Positions 23,761-36,890 are shown, counted from the first letter of the stretch. The stretch: 64,000 nucleotides of DNA from Acanthochlamys bracteata (GCA_019914995.1 CM034131.1:6790501-6854500), one strand, 5' to 3'. Program-made: numbers and translations. The notes: generated by a model from the letters alone, not told the origin.

Positions 23761-26260
23761 ATATCCATCATAGAAATTCACTCTCAATAATTTATTTGGG
23801 ATGTTATTAATATTTTTAAATGTTTTAGAAACTTTTAATAGCTTTTTTTAGAGTTTTACATGGTTATCTCTAATTTATAATTTATTTATATTTACTTTAC
23901 ATTTTGAAAATGTGTTTATTCTTCATGGTTGTTTAGAGACCACAAGTTTAAGCGATGCCAAAACATGGTCTTCAACGATTTTCAAACTAAGGCCACATCG
24001 TACGAAATAGCAATGAGGTTATCTGTCTTAACAATTGCCATTGAGTGTAATTTTTATTTTGCTTCGGTAATTAGGGCCCACATATTCTGAGGGAGTGGGC
24101 TGGCCCAAATGTTCGATTTTCCATTTTAAGGTGTTTGGGAGTGATGAAATAGAATTTTTTTACAATAGAAAATAGTTTTATTTTATTTTTAAAATAATTT
24201 TTATTTTTTATATAAAAATAATATTATTATTACTATATTTGTAAATAAGATTTTATAATATAATTTTTTTAATATTTTCTAAAATTTAAATTGTAAAAAA
24301 TTATTTAAAAATATAAATAAAATAGAGAGTTTGAAATTATTGCAAACACAATTTTAAACGCATTATTATTGGGGCGTTTGAAATTATTTATGAAATAAAA
24401 ATTTTCTAAAATAAAAAATTTTTAGAAATAAATTTTATTTATTTATTTTTAAAAAATAATAAAAATATGTAATAAAAAAATTTTATTATGAAGAATGAGA
24501 TATTTTATATAATTATAAAATATATATTAAAAAATGTAAAATAAAAAATTAAAGGTTATTTTTCTGATAAATAATGCAAAGCGGGGCAGTAAATCGTGCA
24601 ATGTGATTTTATGAGACCCTTGTTCAAAATTTTCGAAGCAGTGCATAGGATTCTAAAAATGGTGAAAGTTTAAAACTTAAAAGCTTTTGTCTTTGCATAT
24701 ACAAAGCATAAACCAAAACTTTTGGTAGATATTTAGGAATATTTTATAATTATATTTCATTCAAATTTTTTATTTTAAATTTCTCAATAAATTTTATATA
24801 ATATTTTTAAAATATAAAAAATTTTATATTATAAATCTTTTATTAATTTTTTTAAATAATAAATCAATTTTAAAATATTTTTTAGTTAAAAAAATATTTT
24901 ATTAGTATTCTCAAATCTTTCCTGGTCTATCAAAGTTCCATCCAAAAACAAGTTGGTCTCACTCTCCCTGCTTCATTGGATTGTATTCCAATTAAAACCA
25001 GACCAAATGAATTTGGTCTGAATGTTTCCAGTTTGTACCTACTGCAACAAGGACAAAGACTCTAAAGAGGTGGGATGGCCAACCAATAATGGACCTAGAA
25101 GAAAGAGAGCAACCGTCAGTAAAAGCGTATTTACTTTACTTTTAAAGCAATTTCTTATACTAAAACATTATTTTTAAATGATTTAATACAATTTTAATAT
25201 ATTTTTATAAATTTACTTTTTATAAACGTGTTTATGAATTCATTTCTAAAAACTTATTTGCGCTCAAGTAAACATTCTCCACAAAGAAAAAGTCACATCA
25301 TTGCCAACATAATTTGCAAAATGTTTGACTTTAGGCTTGTTTAGGTAGCTCTTCAAACTCAATTTTTTTAATTCATTTTTAATATAAAATAAATTAAAAA
25401 TTTTAAATAAATTATTTTTATTAAAAATTTACTTTTAAAAAATTTAATTTAAAATTTACTTATAATATAAAATGATTATAAAATTTTATATTTTATTAAA
25501 ATTTTTAATTTTAGTTTATTTTTTAAATCTATTTTTAAAAAAATGAGTATATACTTTAGTAAACACGCTCTTTGATTAGGTGTTTATTTTACCTTCAATT
25601 TAGAAATATTTTTTAAAATCTCTAGAAAATTTAATTTCACTTAAAAAAACTTTTATAATAGTTTAGATATTTTTTTAAATTTAAAAATATAAATAAGTTA
25701 TAGATCATAAAAATTTTATACGTATAATTTTATTATTTTAAACTAAAAAATACAAACTAAAATTTAAACAAATCTATTTAATTTTAAAAAAAGAATCTTA
25801 TTTTCAGCCATTCCAAACTATCCCTTAAAGTAAATCAACCGTCCATTGTCTCCGCTGTCTTCTTCGATCAAGCCGGACCGTCCACAAACAAAAAACTGTT
25901 TTTGTTGACAAGATTTGCGAAAGAATGCGTCTCATCATAGCGTGCAGGGAAGGGGGAAAAAAACAGATTCTAAGATAAAAGTATAGGATAATGGATTTAT
26001 AAGCTTCGATTGGCCATCTCAATGAATAGTAGTAGTACAAGAGAGCAATAGAAAACACTCTCCAATGACATGAACTCTTCTCTCCTGCAAGCAAGGTGCC
26101 TGCAAAAACTCCCCTTTTTCCAACTCTTCTTTGGAACAAGTGTCTGTTGTTGAATGCATGCCCCTCCCTTCTTTGTCTTTGTGCTTCACATAACTCTGTG
26201 ATGTGCTTGGCTTCCATTGGTCTTATTACTTCAGATAACCCTTCCACCTCTCCCTAAAAC
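23761..26260. other. AT-rich intergenic region with decayed repeats upstream of S40
   Basis: Blocks near 24127-24355, 24361-24565, 25334-25570 and 25579-25826 are AT-rich and have short G/C-containing ends similar to MITE ends elsewhere in the window. A 140-codon minus-strand frame (25825-26247) looks like chance coding opposite the S40 promoter. No other gene was recognised. Confidence 0.45.
25334..25570. mobile_element. Possible MITE, 237 bp
   Basis: The left end GGCTTGTTTAGG and the reverse complement of the right end GAGCGTGTTTACT resemble the ends of the elements at 5093 and 34062. The interior is AAATTTTTAATTTA-type AT-rich sequence. The flanks TTA and TTT are not identical, so the boundaries are tentative. 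Confidence 0.4.
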
Positions 26261-26815
26261 ACTATCCATATCAAACTCTCGTACACTGCTCTATCTAGAT
26301 CTCTCTTCTTGAAAACCCTATCACATCACCTGAAGCATTATCTCATTTCCATCTCTTTTCCTCTGTCTTCTCTTCACTTCACAGTTCGCATTGTGTAGTT
26401 GAATCAGTTGTCATGGTGTAGTTATCTTCTTGGCTAGCTAGCTATATATGTTATATCTTATATATATCATATGGCCAAGAACAGAAACAAGTTGAGTTTG
26501 TGTACCCAGCTAGTTTTAGATTTAGTATATATGCATAGTAGTAGTACGTAGTTCCATAGATTAGAACGTGTTATGTTCCTCAAGCTAAAAGGTAGCCCAT
26601 ACTTTTTTTTTGTTTTTTCATGCTTTGCTTTTCATCTGTCTAACAGATGAACTTAGGTAAGCTGTACCTCTCAAAAGTGTTGCATTAGTTTAATTTAGTG
26701 CTAACAGAAAGAGACCCAGGTTTTGTTTTTGAAGAACAAACTTTTTTCTATCCTTTAAAAAAAAAATCTGTGTGAAGTATTACTGAAGCTGGTAGCTATA
26801 GAAAGAAGATCACCA

Positions 26816-27310
26816 ATGGCTGATCATGACTATGATGAAGAACAAGTCTGGGATGTTTTAGACTGCAGCAACAACAATCCAAATGCCAACACATACTCTC
26901 CTCCTCCATCTTCATCATCACTTAAAGGTCGTACTCATTCCCGAATTTTTTCGGCAAAAGCTAAAGTTATTCCAAGATCAAGCAGCAGTAGTAGCCATGG
27001 AGAACAAGGCCACAACAACAGACCACAACCGATGAGGCAATCTGCACCCATTGGAATCCCTGATTGGTCCAAGATATATGGAGCACAGTCACAGAAGACA
27101 TGTTACAATGAGAAAGATCATAACAATGGAGAAGATACTGATGATGATGATTATCGCGGAATTCCGCCGCATGAATGGCTTGCGAAGAAACTCGCCAAGA
27201 GCCAGATCACTTCATTCTCTGTTTGTGAAGGTGTTGGAAGAACTCTCAAGGGTAGAGATCTCAGCAAGGTTAGGAATGCTGTTCTTACTAGAACTGGCTT
27301 CATAGAGTAG
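26816..27310 (+). CDS. S40-type senescence regulator (DUF584)
   Basis: A single-exon frame of 164 residues starts at an ATG in an A-rich context. S40 proteins are small plant nuclear or cytoplasmic proteins associated with leaf senescence and stress; their biochemical role is not settled. The family signature is complete. It has a Ser-rich N-terminal half, then [12 protein letters not shown] around residue 80, an acidic run ([10 protein letters not shown]), [15 protein letters not shown], and the C-terminal [20 protein letters not shown] block. Length is typical of the family. About 500 bp upstream (26300-26800) has long CT-rich stretches, likely promoter or leader. The downstream stretch to 28466 contains no further gene. 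Confidence 0.93.
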   Translation: MADHDYDEEQVWDVLDCSNNNPNANTYSPPPSSSSLKGRTHSRIFSAKAKVIPRSSSSSSHGEQGHNNRPQPMRQSAPIGIPDWSKIYGAQSQKTCYNEKDHNNGEDTDDDDYRGIPPHEWLAKKLAKSQITSFSVCEGVGRTLKGRDLSKVRNAVLTRTGFIE

Positions 27311-28466
27311 ACTTATAAGTTGGTTAACTAATTATTAATTACTTTTGTTACTTCAGGATAATTTAATGTGTTAGTGTACAAAGTGAATGCTAGTGTGTTC
27401 TAGTGTTCAAAATGCTTGATGCAAGTTTTGAGGGGACCGTTTAGGGAAGTTATGATCAGTGCTGTTTTGTATTGTTTTTGGTTGTTTGTTTTGATCCACT
27501 GTTTCTTCAATTCAATGCCAGCACTGAGATTTTGTCCTCTGAAGAAGAAGAAAAATTATGAAGGAATGTTTATTCTACTGTTTTCTTTCTGCAAAGTTCA
27601 GCTTCTGCTTTTTCTTTCTTGCAAAAGAAAATACTCATATAAAACTTAGCATACAGAAATGTATTAGTTCAATTTGTTCTGTGAATCTGTGTTCTTGTTT
27701 GCCATGTGAAATGTTCTTCTAACAATATTTTTTCTTTTGAATTCAGAATTTCAGAGGGTTATGTTATTTTCTTTTCTTATATGATCAGGTGTTTCTTTTC
27801 TTTTCAACACAATGTTTTGTCAGTAAGGTTCTCCTTGGAATTCACACTTCAGATTCTAATAGCATATTCTTCTTAATTGCTTCTCTTTTGGTGCTATGCG
27901 TTTTGACACTTTTGGTATCACTGCAACTGTACCTTGTCTTTTCATTCCTTTTTCCTCTTCAATCAGATTATTAGATTATATATAAACAACACTGAAATAT
28001 AATATAATTACTAATAATAAACAATTTTGCATTTGTGCTATATACATTTCAGTTATTAAAATTAATTTCATTTGTGTCTATGTATCAAATAAAAAAAGCT
28101 TAGTATTATAAGAACAAAAAATTTTTCATCATCTTAAAGTTCAAATCAACTGGTTTGTTAACAGATAGTCATATCTTTTATAAACTATCTTTTTGCAAAG
28201 ATCGTGTTTCAGCTAAACTAATTTATTATTATACAAAACATAACACTAAGACTTCTAGAAACTCATCTATTGAGAAAACCACTTCATTAAAATCAACTAA
28301 AAAACAGCACCCTTGTTTTTGTACTCGTTCGACTTGTATAATTCGAGTCTGAAACTTTCTTTTACTGTACCTATGCAATTTTCATTATCACAAGATAATG
28401 CTACTAGTCCATTTATCAATATATCTAATAGGAACATTTCTCTGCTTGAGACTGTCCATCAAAAAA
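27311..28466. other. Intergenic region between convergent S40 and S-acyltransferase genes
   Basis: It should hold the 3' UTRs of the two convergently arranged genes. The reading frames inside are short and T-rich. I see nothing else. Confidence 0.5.
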
Positions 28467-29992
28467 CTAGTGCATTTGTTGGTGACCTTGTTGAGGCAAC
28501 CCAGTGGAGTTCCCAAACAATCTTGCAATACCAGAGTAGTCAGGTTCAACAACTTCTCGAAAATTAATCTTCGAAGGCGGTAATCTTTGGAATAAAATTT
28601 CATTTATGTTTCTCCAGATGCCTTTATCATAAGGATTTGGTGATCCAACATACTGCTGTTTATAGTGTTCCCTTGCGGTCTGCAAATAAAGAACAAAACT
28701 GACACATATAAAGGGATCGAAAAGAAGATTGAAATAAATTGCAATGAAGAAACAGACCTGATTCTGTGTAATGAGGTAGGCATGATAGAACAGAAGTCCT
28801 CCAAGAAACAATACAGCAATGAAGCTGAAAAGAATAAGTGCAAATGTTTCAGGCACATTCCATAAAACATTGCAAATCCCTGATCCCGTATCTGATAATA
28901 TTCTCCGAATTCGTAACCACGACAAGGCGAACATGTAGATGAAGAAAACCAGACCAGATATCAGAAGCATTATGTAATACCGATAGTTCCTCTGCAAATG
29001 TAGAACGGAACCATAAAAAGGTGCAAGTTCTTTTCTTTTACTTTAACATTCACTATGTAAGTGCATGTTGTTTTCAAAAAAATTTTACCAGGCCAATGCA
29101 TTGTCCAACCCAAGGACAATGATGATCGAATTTCTCCACGCAATTGTTACAAACAGCACAATGGCAAGTCCTCGGCGGGCGAAAGATCTTGCATACCCTG
29201 CAATACTTGAGCTTCATTTCAAAACCATTTATACAAACTTTCATACTACCCGTTCGCGTAACCCTGCTGCCATTGTCATCTGAAAGTTGATTCTTATTCC
29301 GTGGTACTATACCTGGATCTCCTGTAGCAACTAACACCAAGTTCACCATAACCTGCCAAACCATTCAAAATTCCGAACTGAATAAGCATTTGTATATGAT
29401 AATTAAGTCGGTCAATGTTTCATAGAAGAGAACTAACAGTAGTTGTTAGAGTTACAGATGACAAGATGGCGAATGCGTAGTGATTTGTTAGATCTACTGC
29501 AACATAGATGCAAAAGATCCAGTTGCAAAGAACAATTGACGCAACTGTTAGAGTGAATCCTCTTGGATCAGGGCCAAACATAACACGGCCATGGAAGAAA
29601 AATATCTGCAATAGAGAAACAAATTTGCATCATACAAGAGTTCTAATGTTAACGAAGTGAAGAAGGAGGCTTTGAAATTTACTCACGTTGTTTCCATGCC
29701 AAACTTGATAAACTCTGGTAGTGATAGATGAAGAAGAAGTAAATGGTATTGATGGAATCGGCAGGCCACAATAACCAGAAATTTCTATAAACTTCCTCCG
29801 CCATGTTTGATCTCTGCATTCTTTATAAGAAATTTTCTGGTCAGTTGCATTACATGGTGCTGACGTTGAAGTACTGATATGGATAGCAACTGCATCGTCT
29901 TCTTCTTCTTCAATGGTGTGGATCTCTGAATTCGGTTCTTGTTCTGAAGATGATCTGTTACTGGTTAGAGAAATTTCAGTAATCGAGTCCAT
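28467..29992 (-). CDS. DHHC-type protein S-acyltransferase
   Basis: Five exons on the minus strand (29992-29687, 29605-29438, 29352-29089, 28991-28758, 28679-28467) give 394 residues, all with phase-0 junctions. The enzyme transfers palmitate to cysteines of membrane-associated proteins; plant members act at the plasma membrane, Golgi or other endomembranes. After an acidic, Ser-rich N-terminus come two membrane segments in exon 2. Then GDPGIVPRN precedes the Cys-rich domain [15 protein letters not shown] and the catalytic DHHC at residues 234-237 with Cys237, followed by [13 protein letters not shown]. Two more membrane segments lie in exon 4. The TTxE-like position reads TARE, a variant, and NPYDKG is present in the C-terminal part. 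Intron 4 (28757-28680, 78 bp) has no stop and keeps frame, so its retention would insert 26 hydrophobic residues. Which plant PAT number it corresponds to cannot be decided here. Confidence 0.92.
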
Positions 29993-31600
29993 GTTTCCGT
30001 CTGAAACTTCACTCGTTTCTTGTTAGTTTTCAGGAGGGAAAACAGTTCTTGTTTTGAAATGCAGCGGTTGATTATTAAAAAGAAAAATTTTCATTCCAAA
30101 TAATCTTTTATTTTATGTTAATCAAATAAAACTTACTACATTTTCTAAACTAGTATCACAATAATTTAAACGTGTTATACCCGCTCGTTTAACTTATTAT
30201 GAAAATTTAAAAAACAATTTTTTAATTTTTAATTTATGTTTTTAATTATTGTTAAAATATTTATAAAATTTATTTTAAAATTTAAAAATATAAAAAAATT
30301 TACACAGTTAGAATTTTTTATTATATATTATTATTATTTTTTTAGTTTTAAAAAAGCTTATTTTTTAAAAATTATATTTTAAAAAATTATATTTTAAAAT
30401 TACTTTCAAAACGCCTCCTAAATTAACAGAGTATAGTTTTGAAAATATTTTTTAAAAGAGTCAGTCTTTTAATACTTCTAGAAGAAAACTTTTATGCAAA
30501 ATGAGAGTTATTTATAAAGGTATTATAAATTAAAAAGATTTCTTTAGGAGGCATGAAAATAAATACATAAAAATATATATTATTAGTGAGAGTTCTTTTA
30601 TTTTAAAAGAAGTCAATTTTTTAGCCTTTCTTTTTCTAAAAAACCTTCTAAACTAATTTTTAAATTTAAAAAGTATGAATAAATTGTATGTCTAATATCA
30701 TTATATTGATATTTTTTTATTTTTTACGCAAAATAAAAACATATTTTTAAAAAAAAAATCTCAAAAACATATTTATAAAAAATATATTATTTAAGCATTT
30801 ATAAATAATCCCAAAATAATGTTAAGTAATATAAATCCTACTTATATTGTGCTGGTTAATGCGTCAGCCATTTAATATTCAAATTAAATTATAAAATGTA
30901 AAGGGAGAAAATAAATGATACATGTATTTGTCGTCTGACGCATTTTATCCCTAAACAAAATTATGGGATCCACTTTTGGCAGCTAAAATGCATACTAATC
31001 AAATACTATTAGTTAGAAAACTAGAAAAAAATCACTACTATTGAAAACTATTAACTTTTTCCATTTATGTAGATCAGTTAATCAGTATTTTCCTCTTTGT
31101 TTAGGAAATTTTATATGGTTAGCAATAAAATGTATTAAACATTATTTAATCAAATAAAATTTAAATTACAAAAATATTCTAAAAATGATAAACATGTGTT
31201 TATTAATAAAATATAAATTTTATAGAATTAAGTTTTGTTAATTTAATTTTAATAAAAAGTGAATTATAAATTAATTCCATGAGTTTGAAATAAATTAAAT
31301 TTGAACTCTCATCTACGTGGTCATTAAACTCCGCAGCCCAACCTCATTCCGTCTAACTATTTCGTGCTTAATCCTGCCGTATAAAGCAAAGAGCTAGGGA
31401 CATCTCAAATGTGAGTGCTTTAGATTTTTAAAATTTAGGAATATTTTTATTATTTTGAAAATAATTTTTTAATTTAATAATAATTATTATTATGTAATTT
31501 TTACATATTTAAATTTAAATAAACTTTTTAAATATTTATATAAATATTAATAAAAAACATAAATTAAAAAATTAAAGAACTGATTTAGAAAGCTCAGCCA
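29993..31600. other. AT-rich intergenic region
   Basis: It is the upstream region of the S-acyltransferase and then of SCE1. AT-rich repeat-like blocks lie at about 30175-30420 and 31425-31590. No gene was recognised. Confidence 0.45.
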
Positions 31601-32873
31601 ATCGCCCGGCGAGATTCGGTTTCTTTATTCTCTAATCAATCAATCAATTCCTCTTTTCTTCACTTCGACAAATTCTTTTCTTCACCTTCCCTGCTGGTAC
31701 CAAATCACTCGATTCACCAAATTGCTCGAGGTACTACAGTTTAAAGGTTTTGTTTTATATTTTTGTTTTGGATTTTTAATCAGCTGTCGTACTGAGGTCT
31801 TTGTTCGTGAGGATGTTGTCGGATTGTTGTGGTACGCTTCGATTTTTGTTGAGATTTTTGGGTTTTGCTTATTGATCGGTACGGTTTTGAGTCTAAATCA
31901 TTAGTGTATCTCTTGTTATTCGATTGATCGGAAAGGTTTGCTGGAGGGATTTTGTTATTGAGATGTTTCAGTTGTTTGAATTAATTTAGGAACTCCAGAA
32001 ATTTGATCTTTTTCTATTTTAATTTGTGGGAAATGGATGGATTTAGGTCTCAAATTTTATTCCAGGACGCAGCCATTGATAGTACATGGTAAGGGGAATC
32101 GAACTTATGTAAGTTGATCCTCATGAGAAGTGGCACCTTAATATAACATCGGTGACACGAACAAGATTAATGATCCACACCTGCTTACTTGTAATTCTTC
32201 TCATAATCATCGTAATCCACTCAACTGTAGTGATACTATTGAGACACTGTTGAGACATACTCAGTCTGTAGATTGTGTTGAAAGTACCAATAACTGTGGG
32301 AATGGTTTTGGTATCGTTCAGAGTTCTCTAGTTTAGGTTATTAGCATGTTGTTAATCTTGACATTTACTGGAACCTGCTCATTCTCCGTTATGATCTTAG
32401 TTGCTCTTTTTTCTTCGTCGAAGTTTGCTGCTTCGGTCAGTTGTGAGCTTACTAAACCCAGTAGAACTCCTCAACTCCCATATCACCACAAATCACTGGG
32501 TAATTGAAGAAATATGAGAATTTTCGTGCTTTTTCTAGATTTACTGGATTTATTGTTTAACGTGTTTGGTGCATTTTTACTCTCGAGAATTCAGGATTAG
32601 ATGCTCCATCTGTGGATCAGGGATTTTAGAAGTAGTATGAAGAGGTGTTGGTAGTCTGATGCGTATGTTACCCGTTGTAGGACATGCCGCCTTCATGGCA
32701 TTAGTTTTGGAAAAGATTGTCATTGTTCTGATCTCCATGCCTCTCTAGAGACCGCTGAAAGAAGCTTAGATTGTGTGTGATAACTTGTTCAATCAGTGCA
32801 TGTCAATCTAGAATGCTTCAGATTATGTGAATTTATTCGAATTTGAACCTTTCCCAGAGCTAAATTTAAAAGT

Positions 32874-32944
32874 ATGTCTGGAGGCATAGCACGAGGTCGA
32901 CTCACCGAAGAACGCAAAGCTTGGCGCAAGAACCACCCACATGT

Positions 32945-32989
<45 letters not shown>

Positions 32990-35900
32990 CACACTCAAGC
33001 ATATGCCATATGACATGCACATGCGTGCACGCACACACACTCACAAGCATACTTCACGCAAATGTGGTATTTTTATGTCTTTATGATTTATGGTTTTGTT
33101 TTGTGTTCGAAGGGTTTCGTTGCCAGGCCTGAAACATTACCAGATGGCACTGTAAATCTTATGGTATGGAACTGCATCATCCCTGGGAAGCAGGGGGTAA
33201 GTTGAAGTCTCTATCATTGAGTTCTGCGTTTTAGTTAAGTGATAATACTTGTCTGGAGAGGTTCATTTCCAACACTAAACTTCTCCGGCAATATGACCAT
33301 GCCTGTGCACTATCTATTTTTAGTTTGCTACTGCCAGGACTACATGTTTGCATGATGATTATATTATTTGAATGTTGCCTATTGCTATTATCTTGGGTTG
33401 GCTAATCCTCTCAATGAGAGTAGGTAGTGTCTTATGTACTCTTTACTAACTGGATGGCCTCTGAAACTTTAATGAAGACGCCTTCAAAATCCTTTGTATG
33501 GCATTGTATCTGTAAACATCTTCATTTTGAAGACCATGTTCAGTTTGTTCTTGCTTTGATTTGGCGTCCTTTCCATTTATCTTACCTCGTTTCTTTGCGA
33601 CACTGTCATGTTCCTGCACTTGCTCAATTTTCGGATTAGCGCGGACATACTAGCACACTTTGAGATAATGATCACAGTATTGCTTAAACCTTATTGAAGA
33701 TGCCCTCTGTATGGCGTTGTATCCATAAACATCTTACTTCTGAAAACCACATCTTTCCAATATCTTACCTTGTTTCTTTGTCACAACGTAAGATGTTTCT
33801 GCACAAGCTCAATCTCGGTTGGCATTCGCGTGCTAGCACACTTTGAGACGATGAGCACATTTTTTTCGTTAAGTTAGTACCTTGCTTCTTCTTTACCTTC
33901 TTTACAAAATGCATCCATCTGTTTTATTGAGTCATGTTTCAATATTTTAACCATCTGCTGTAATGCTATCATGTTAGAAGCCATCTACAATTTTTTTTTA
34001 AAATTTTTTTTTCACTTTCATGCTATAATGAACTACCTATCTTCTTTAGATGCATGATCTAGAGTGTGTTTACCCTGAGTTAAACTCACTTTTTTGAAAG
34101 TGAGTTTAAAAATTAAATTAAAAATTAAAAATATTTTATAAACAATAAATTTTTATATAAATTTTGTATTAATAGTAAGTTTTAAAAATGAATTTTGAAA
34201 AAAAAAATTGATAGAAAGAATTTATTTTAAAAATTTTTTTATTTTATATTAAAAGTGAGTTTGGAAAAAGTGGAGTTTAAGGGGTTGGTAAACACGCCCC
34301 TAGTTGAAGTGGCATTTGAATTCATAACATACTTTAGAGCGCCTGTAACTTGCATTGGTACTCAAATACATTATTACATATTGGTGTACTATGTTGCGAA
34401 TGTTATTTTCTAGTGACATGTTGCAGCGCAACATATGAATATGTGATTGTAGCATTATAAATTATACATTAGTTCCCCCAAGTGGTTTTAGCAATATGTA
34501 TCTTTTGCATGTACGGGTGTGTGTTAATCTGAATTTCAGTTTGGGTTGCGTCCTTTGTTAAATATTTGGTTTGGTTTTCAACCTGAACTGGCATAATTCT
34601 CGTATGTTCGGATTTGGGTGCAGATATCCATGGCCCAAACTTGAATTGAAGACCTAATTACATTTTTTCTGTTACTCTTTTTTTTTCCTTTTTCATCTCG
34701 TCCTCAACCTTTCTCTTTCCTGACCCGCGCAACGTCTCTCTATTTTTAGAAACCCTAACTCCTTCTTTCAAATCTAGTGAATATTGCTGACCTCCGCCAA
34801 ACTGCAGCGATCTTGATCCCTTGAATCACCCTCCGGCAGGAAAATTGTTGCTGGAGAAGATGCTTCTCAAATCTGATTGACTTGAACTGATCAGTTTTAA
34901 TCCATTTCGGATCAGATTCGGTTTGGGATTTTTTAGACCGAATAAGTGCCAAGTGCCAACCCAACTTAATTCTGACCCAAACTCGAGTAAACCAAATGAA
35001 AGTACACCCCTATTTGCATGCCACTTTATGTTGTAATTCTGTAGACTATGGCTTTTGCTTTTTGCTCCTTTTAACAACTGATATCTTCGAACATTCATCT
35101 CACATAGAGTTTGTGTTTTCTATTTTGCACAAGAGGATGTTAAATTCTGAATGAAAAAGTTGCTTCTTTGAGATGATAACTTGTATTTCGATTCGATGGG
35201 GTTCAGTGCTAGTATTTGTAAATCTTAAATCAAGCTCCTTTCTGGACTGGAAATTCCATGTCATGTGTCATAGCCTGTACCTACTTGTTGAGAAATTAGC
35301 AGCAAAAATACCTAGGTTGCTTACAATGTCCATGATTACTTTTGGATGCTTTATGCACAAAAACAGTGAATAAGCTAAAATAAGAATGGTCTATTTCGGA
35401 CTCAAAGACATTGCTAAGATTGTCTTATCTACTTTTTCTTCTGTTCTTGAAAACCACATGCGAGATGCTCAGTAGTAACAGGTGGCTAAATTACTTGCAG
35501 ACTGATTGGGATGGAGGTTTCTACCCAATAACACTCCACTTCAGCGAGGACTACCCCAGCAAACCCCCAAAATGCAAGTTTCCACAGGGTTTCTTCCATC
35601 CGAATGTCTACCCTTCAGGAACTGTTTGCTTATCGATTCTCAATGAGGACAGTGTAAGTATGCAGTTCGCTAGCCAAGTAGATTCCGACCTCCTAAAGAT
35701 AATTTGGTCTCACATACTCTTTGTCAGGGATGGCGACCAGCAATTACGGTGAAACAGATCCTTGTAGGCATACAGGATTTACTTGATCAGCCAAATCCTG
35801 CTGATCCTGCACAGACCGATGGTTATCAACTTTTTATTCAGGTACAGTGGTGAGCCTTCTTTTGTGGGAGATTTCTGCACTAAGAAGATAGAAAGTTTTG

Positions 35901-35990
35901 AAATTATAACAGCTGTTGAAATTACAGGATCAGAATGAGTATAAGAGAAGGGTCAAGCAGCAGGCGAAGCAGTATCCTCCTGTCATTTAA
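32874..35990 (+). CDS. SCE1: SUMO-conjugating enzyme E2 (UBC9/SCE1)
   Basis: Coding exons 32874-32942, 33113-33196, 35501-35653, 35728-35841 and 35928-35990 give exactly 160 residues, the usual length. The enzyme accepts SUMO from the SAE1/SAE2 E1 as a thioester and transfers it to lysines in target proteins, mainly in the nucleus. The N-terminal helix [20 protein letters not shown], the HPN-containing segment [18 protein letters not shown] with catalytic Cys94, and [18 protein letters not shown] are all present. Transcription probably starts near 31600 in the CT-rich, ATCAATCAATC-containing stretch, with a spliced 5' UTR. Intron 1 begins next to a (CT)n(CA)n microsatellite. Intron 2 is 2.3 kb and carries a MITE (34062-34299), a hAT-like element (34512-35012) and a diverged internal duplication. 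No defect is visible in the coding exons. Confidence 0.97.
32946..32990. repeat. (CT)n(CA)n compound microsatellite in SCE1 intron 1
   Basis: The repeat begins only a few bases after the intron 1 donor GTATCT at 32943. A second, shorter CA-rich cluster follows at about 33025-33050. Confidence 0.9.
33466..33862. repeat. Diverged tandem duplication in SCE1 intron 2
   Basis: Two units of about 200 bp (about 33466-33678 and 33680-33862) share GAAGA(C/T)GCC, TGTATGGC(A/G)TTGTATC, TAAACATCTT, CTTACCT(C/T)GTTTCTTTG and GCTAGCACACTTTGAGA-like segments in the same order, with several indels between them. Confidence 0.7.
34062..34299. mobile_element. MITE in SCE1 intron 2, 238 bp
   Basis: The left end GAGTGTGTTTACC and the reverse complement of the right end GGGCGTGTTTACC match at 11 of 13 positions, and the 3-bp flank CTA occurs on both sides (34059-34061 and 34300-34302). 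The inner part is AT-rich with mirrored AGTGAGTTTAAA and AAAAGTGAGTTTGG motifs. The ends resemble those of the element at 5093, so they probably belong to one family. Confidence 0.7.
34512..35012. mobile_element. Non-autonomous hAT-like element in SCE1 intron 2, 501 bp
   Basis: The perfect 8-bp duplication TTTGCATG flanks it (34504-34511 and 35013-35020). Its ends are TACGGGTGTG and, reverse complemented, TAGGGGTGTA, a short imperfect inverted repeat typical of hAT elements. Subterminal regions contain GGTTTGG/CCAAACC-type motifs. The interior (about 34700-34860) is CT-rich and less AT-biased, like a gene leader, but no product can be named. No transposase is present. The perfect duplication suggests a fairly recent insertion. 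Confidence 0.82.
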
Positions 35991-36890
35991 CTGTGCCAGA
36001 TGCTGTTGATTCTGCCATGAATGGCAATGAGGATTTCTGGCTGGACTGTTTGGTTTGGGTTTGTAAAACAACTGAATATATTTAATATCTACAGGAAGAT
36101 CAACTTGGCAACAATGCTTATGGATCTGATAATTTCACCATTCTACTCCTTTAACAATTGATTCTGGTGTGATGTCTTGGATTGTTTGCCTGCTTGTCTG
36201 TAGTCAGTGTCTGTAAAGTTTAACAACGACTAGTTATATAAGATCAATCATCTGACTTAATATCTTCTTGTTGTGCTGTTGTTTCTCTTCCAGCAAAATT
36301 TGTAGAAAGATAAAAGCATGCTAGAAGCATGCCTGTTTGAGCTGGTTCTACTTAAATTAGCGTGGCATCTTATAATGCTTGGTGGAAAACTGAAGGCTGT
36401 ATGATACATCGATTCATCTTTGGCTACTACTCGTTTTGCAGATTATTGGAGTTATTAAAAAGCAAAAGCTTTTAGAGAAAATAAATTTTTTATGAGTTTT
36501 CAAGAACTGAGCTTATTATTTTTTTATTTAAAAAATATTTATAATAAATTTATAAATTTATTTGAAATATTGTTAGAAGATTTATTGGAAAATAAAATTT
36601 TAAAAAGGTGGTGAAATAAGTTGGTGTAAGCAAATCTATAGATACTCTCTTGAGCATTTTCTTGTGTACTTAGTTTTTCTAAATACACTATCCGTCCTGA
36701 TGTAGTAGTGCACGTCACTGTATTTCTACCGTGCACACTGATATACTGATAGGAGTAACCTTAAGATTATTAGTTCGGCGATGCAACATTTATGTCTTTA
36801 AATATTTTCTTCATTTTTCTGTGTAGTTTTTCACTAGCGATGTGATTGGATACATCATCGTGAGATAGGTGTTAAGAATATGGGTTAGTA
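35991..36890. other. SCE1 3' flank
   Basis: The first few hundred bases presumably form the SCE1 3' UTR. The rest, including a short minus-strand frame at 36539-36736, carries no recognised gene. Confidence 0.5.

Noticed and set aside
25825..26247. Minus-strand frame of 140 codons upstream of S40
   Set aside because: It shows no family pattern, has an odd composition, and lies in the probable promoter and leader region of the plus-strand S40 gene. Treated as chance.
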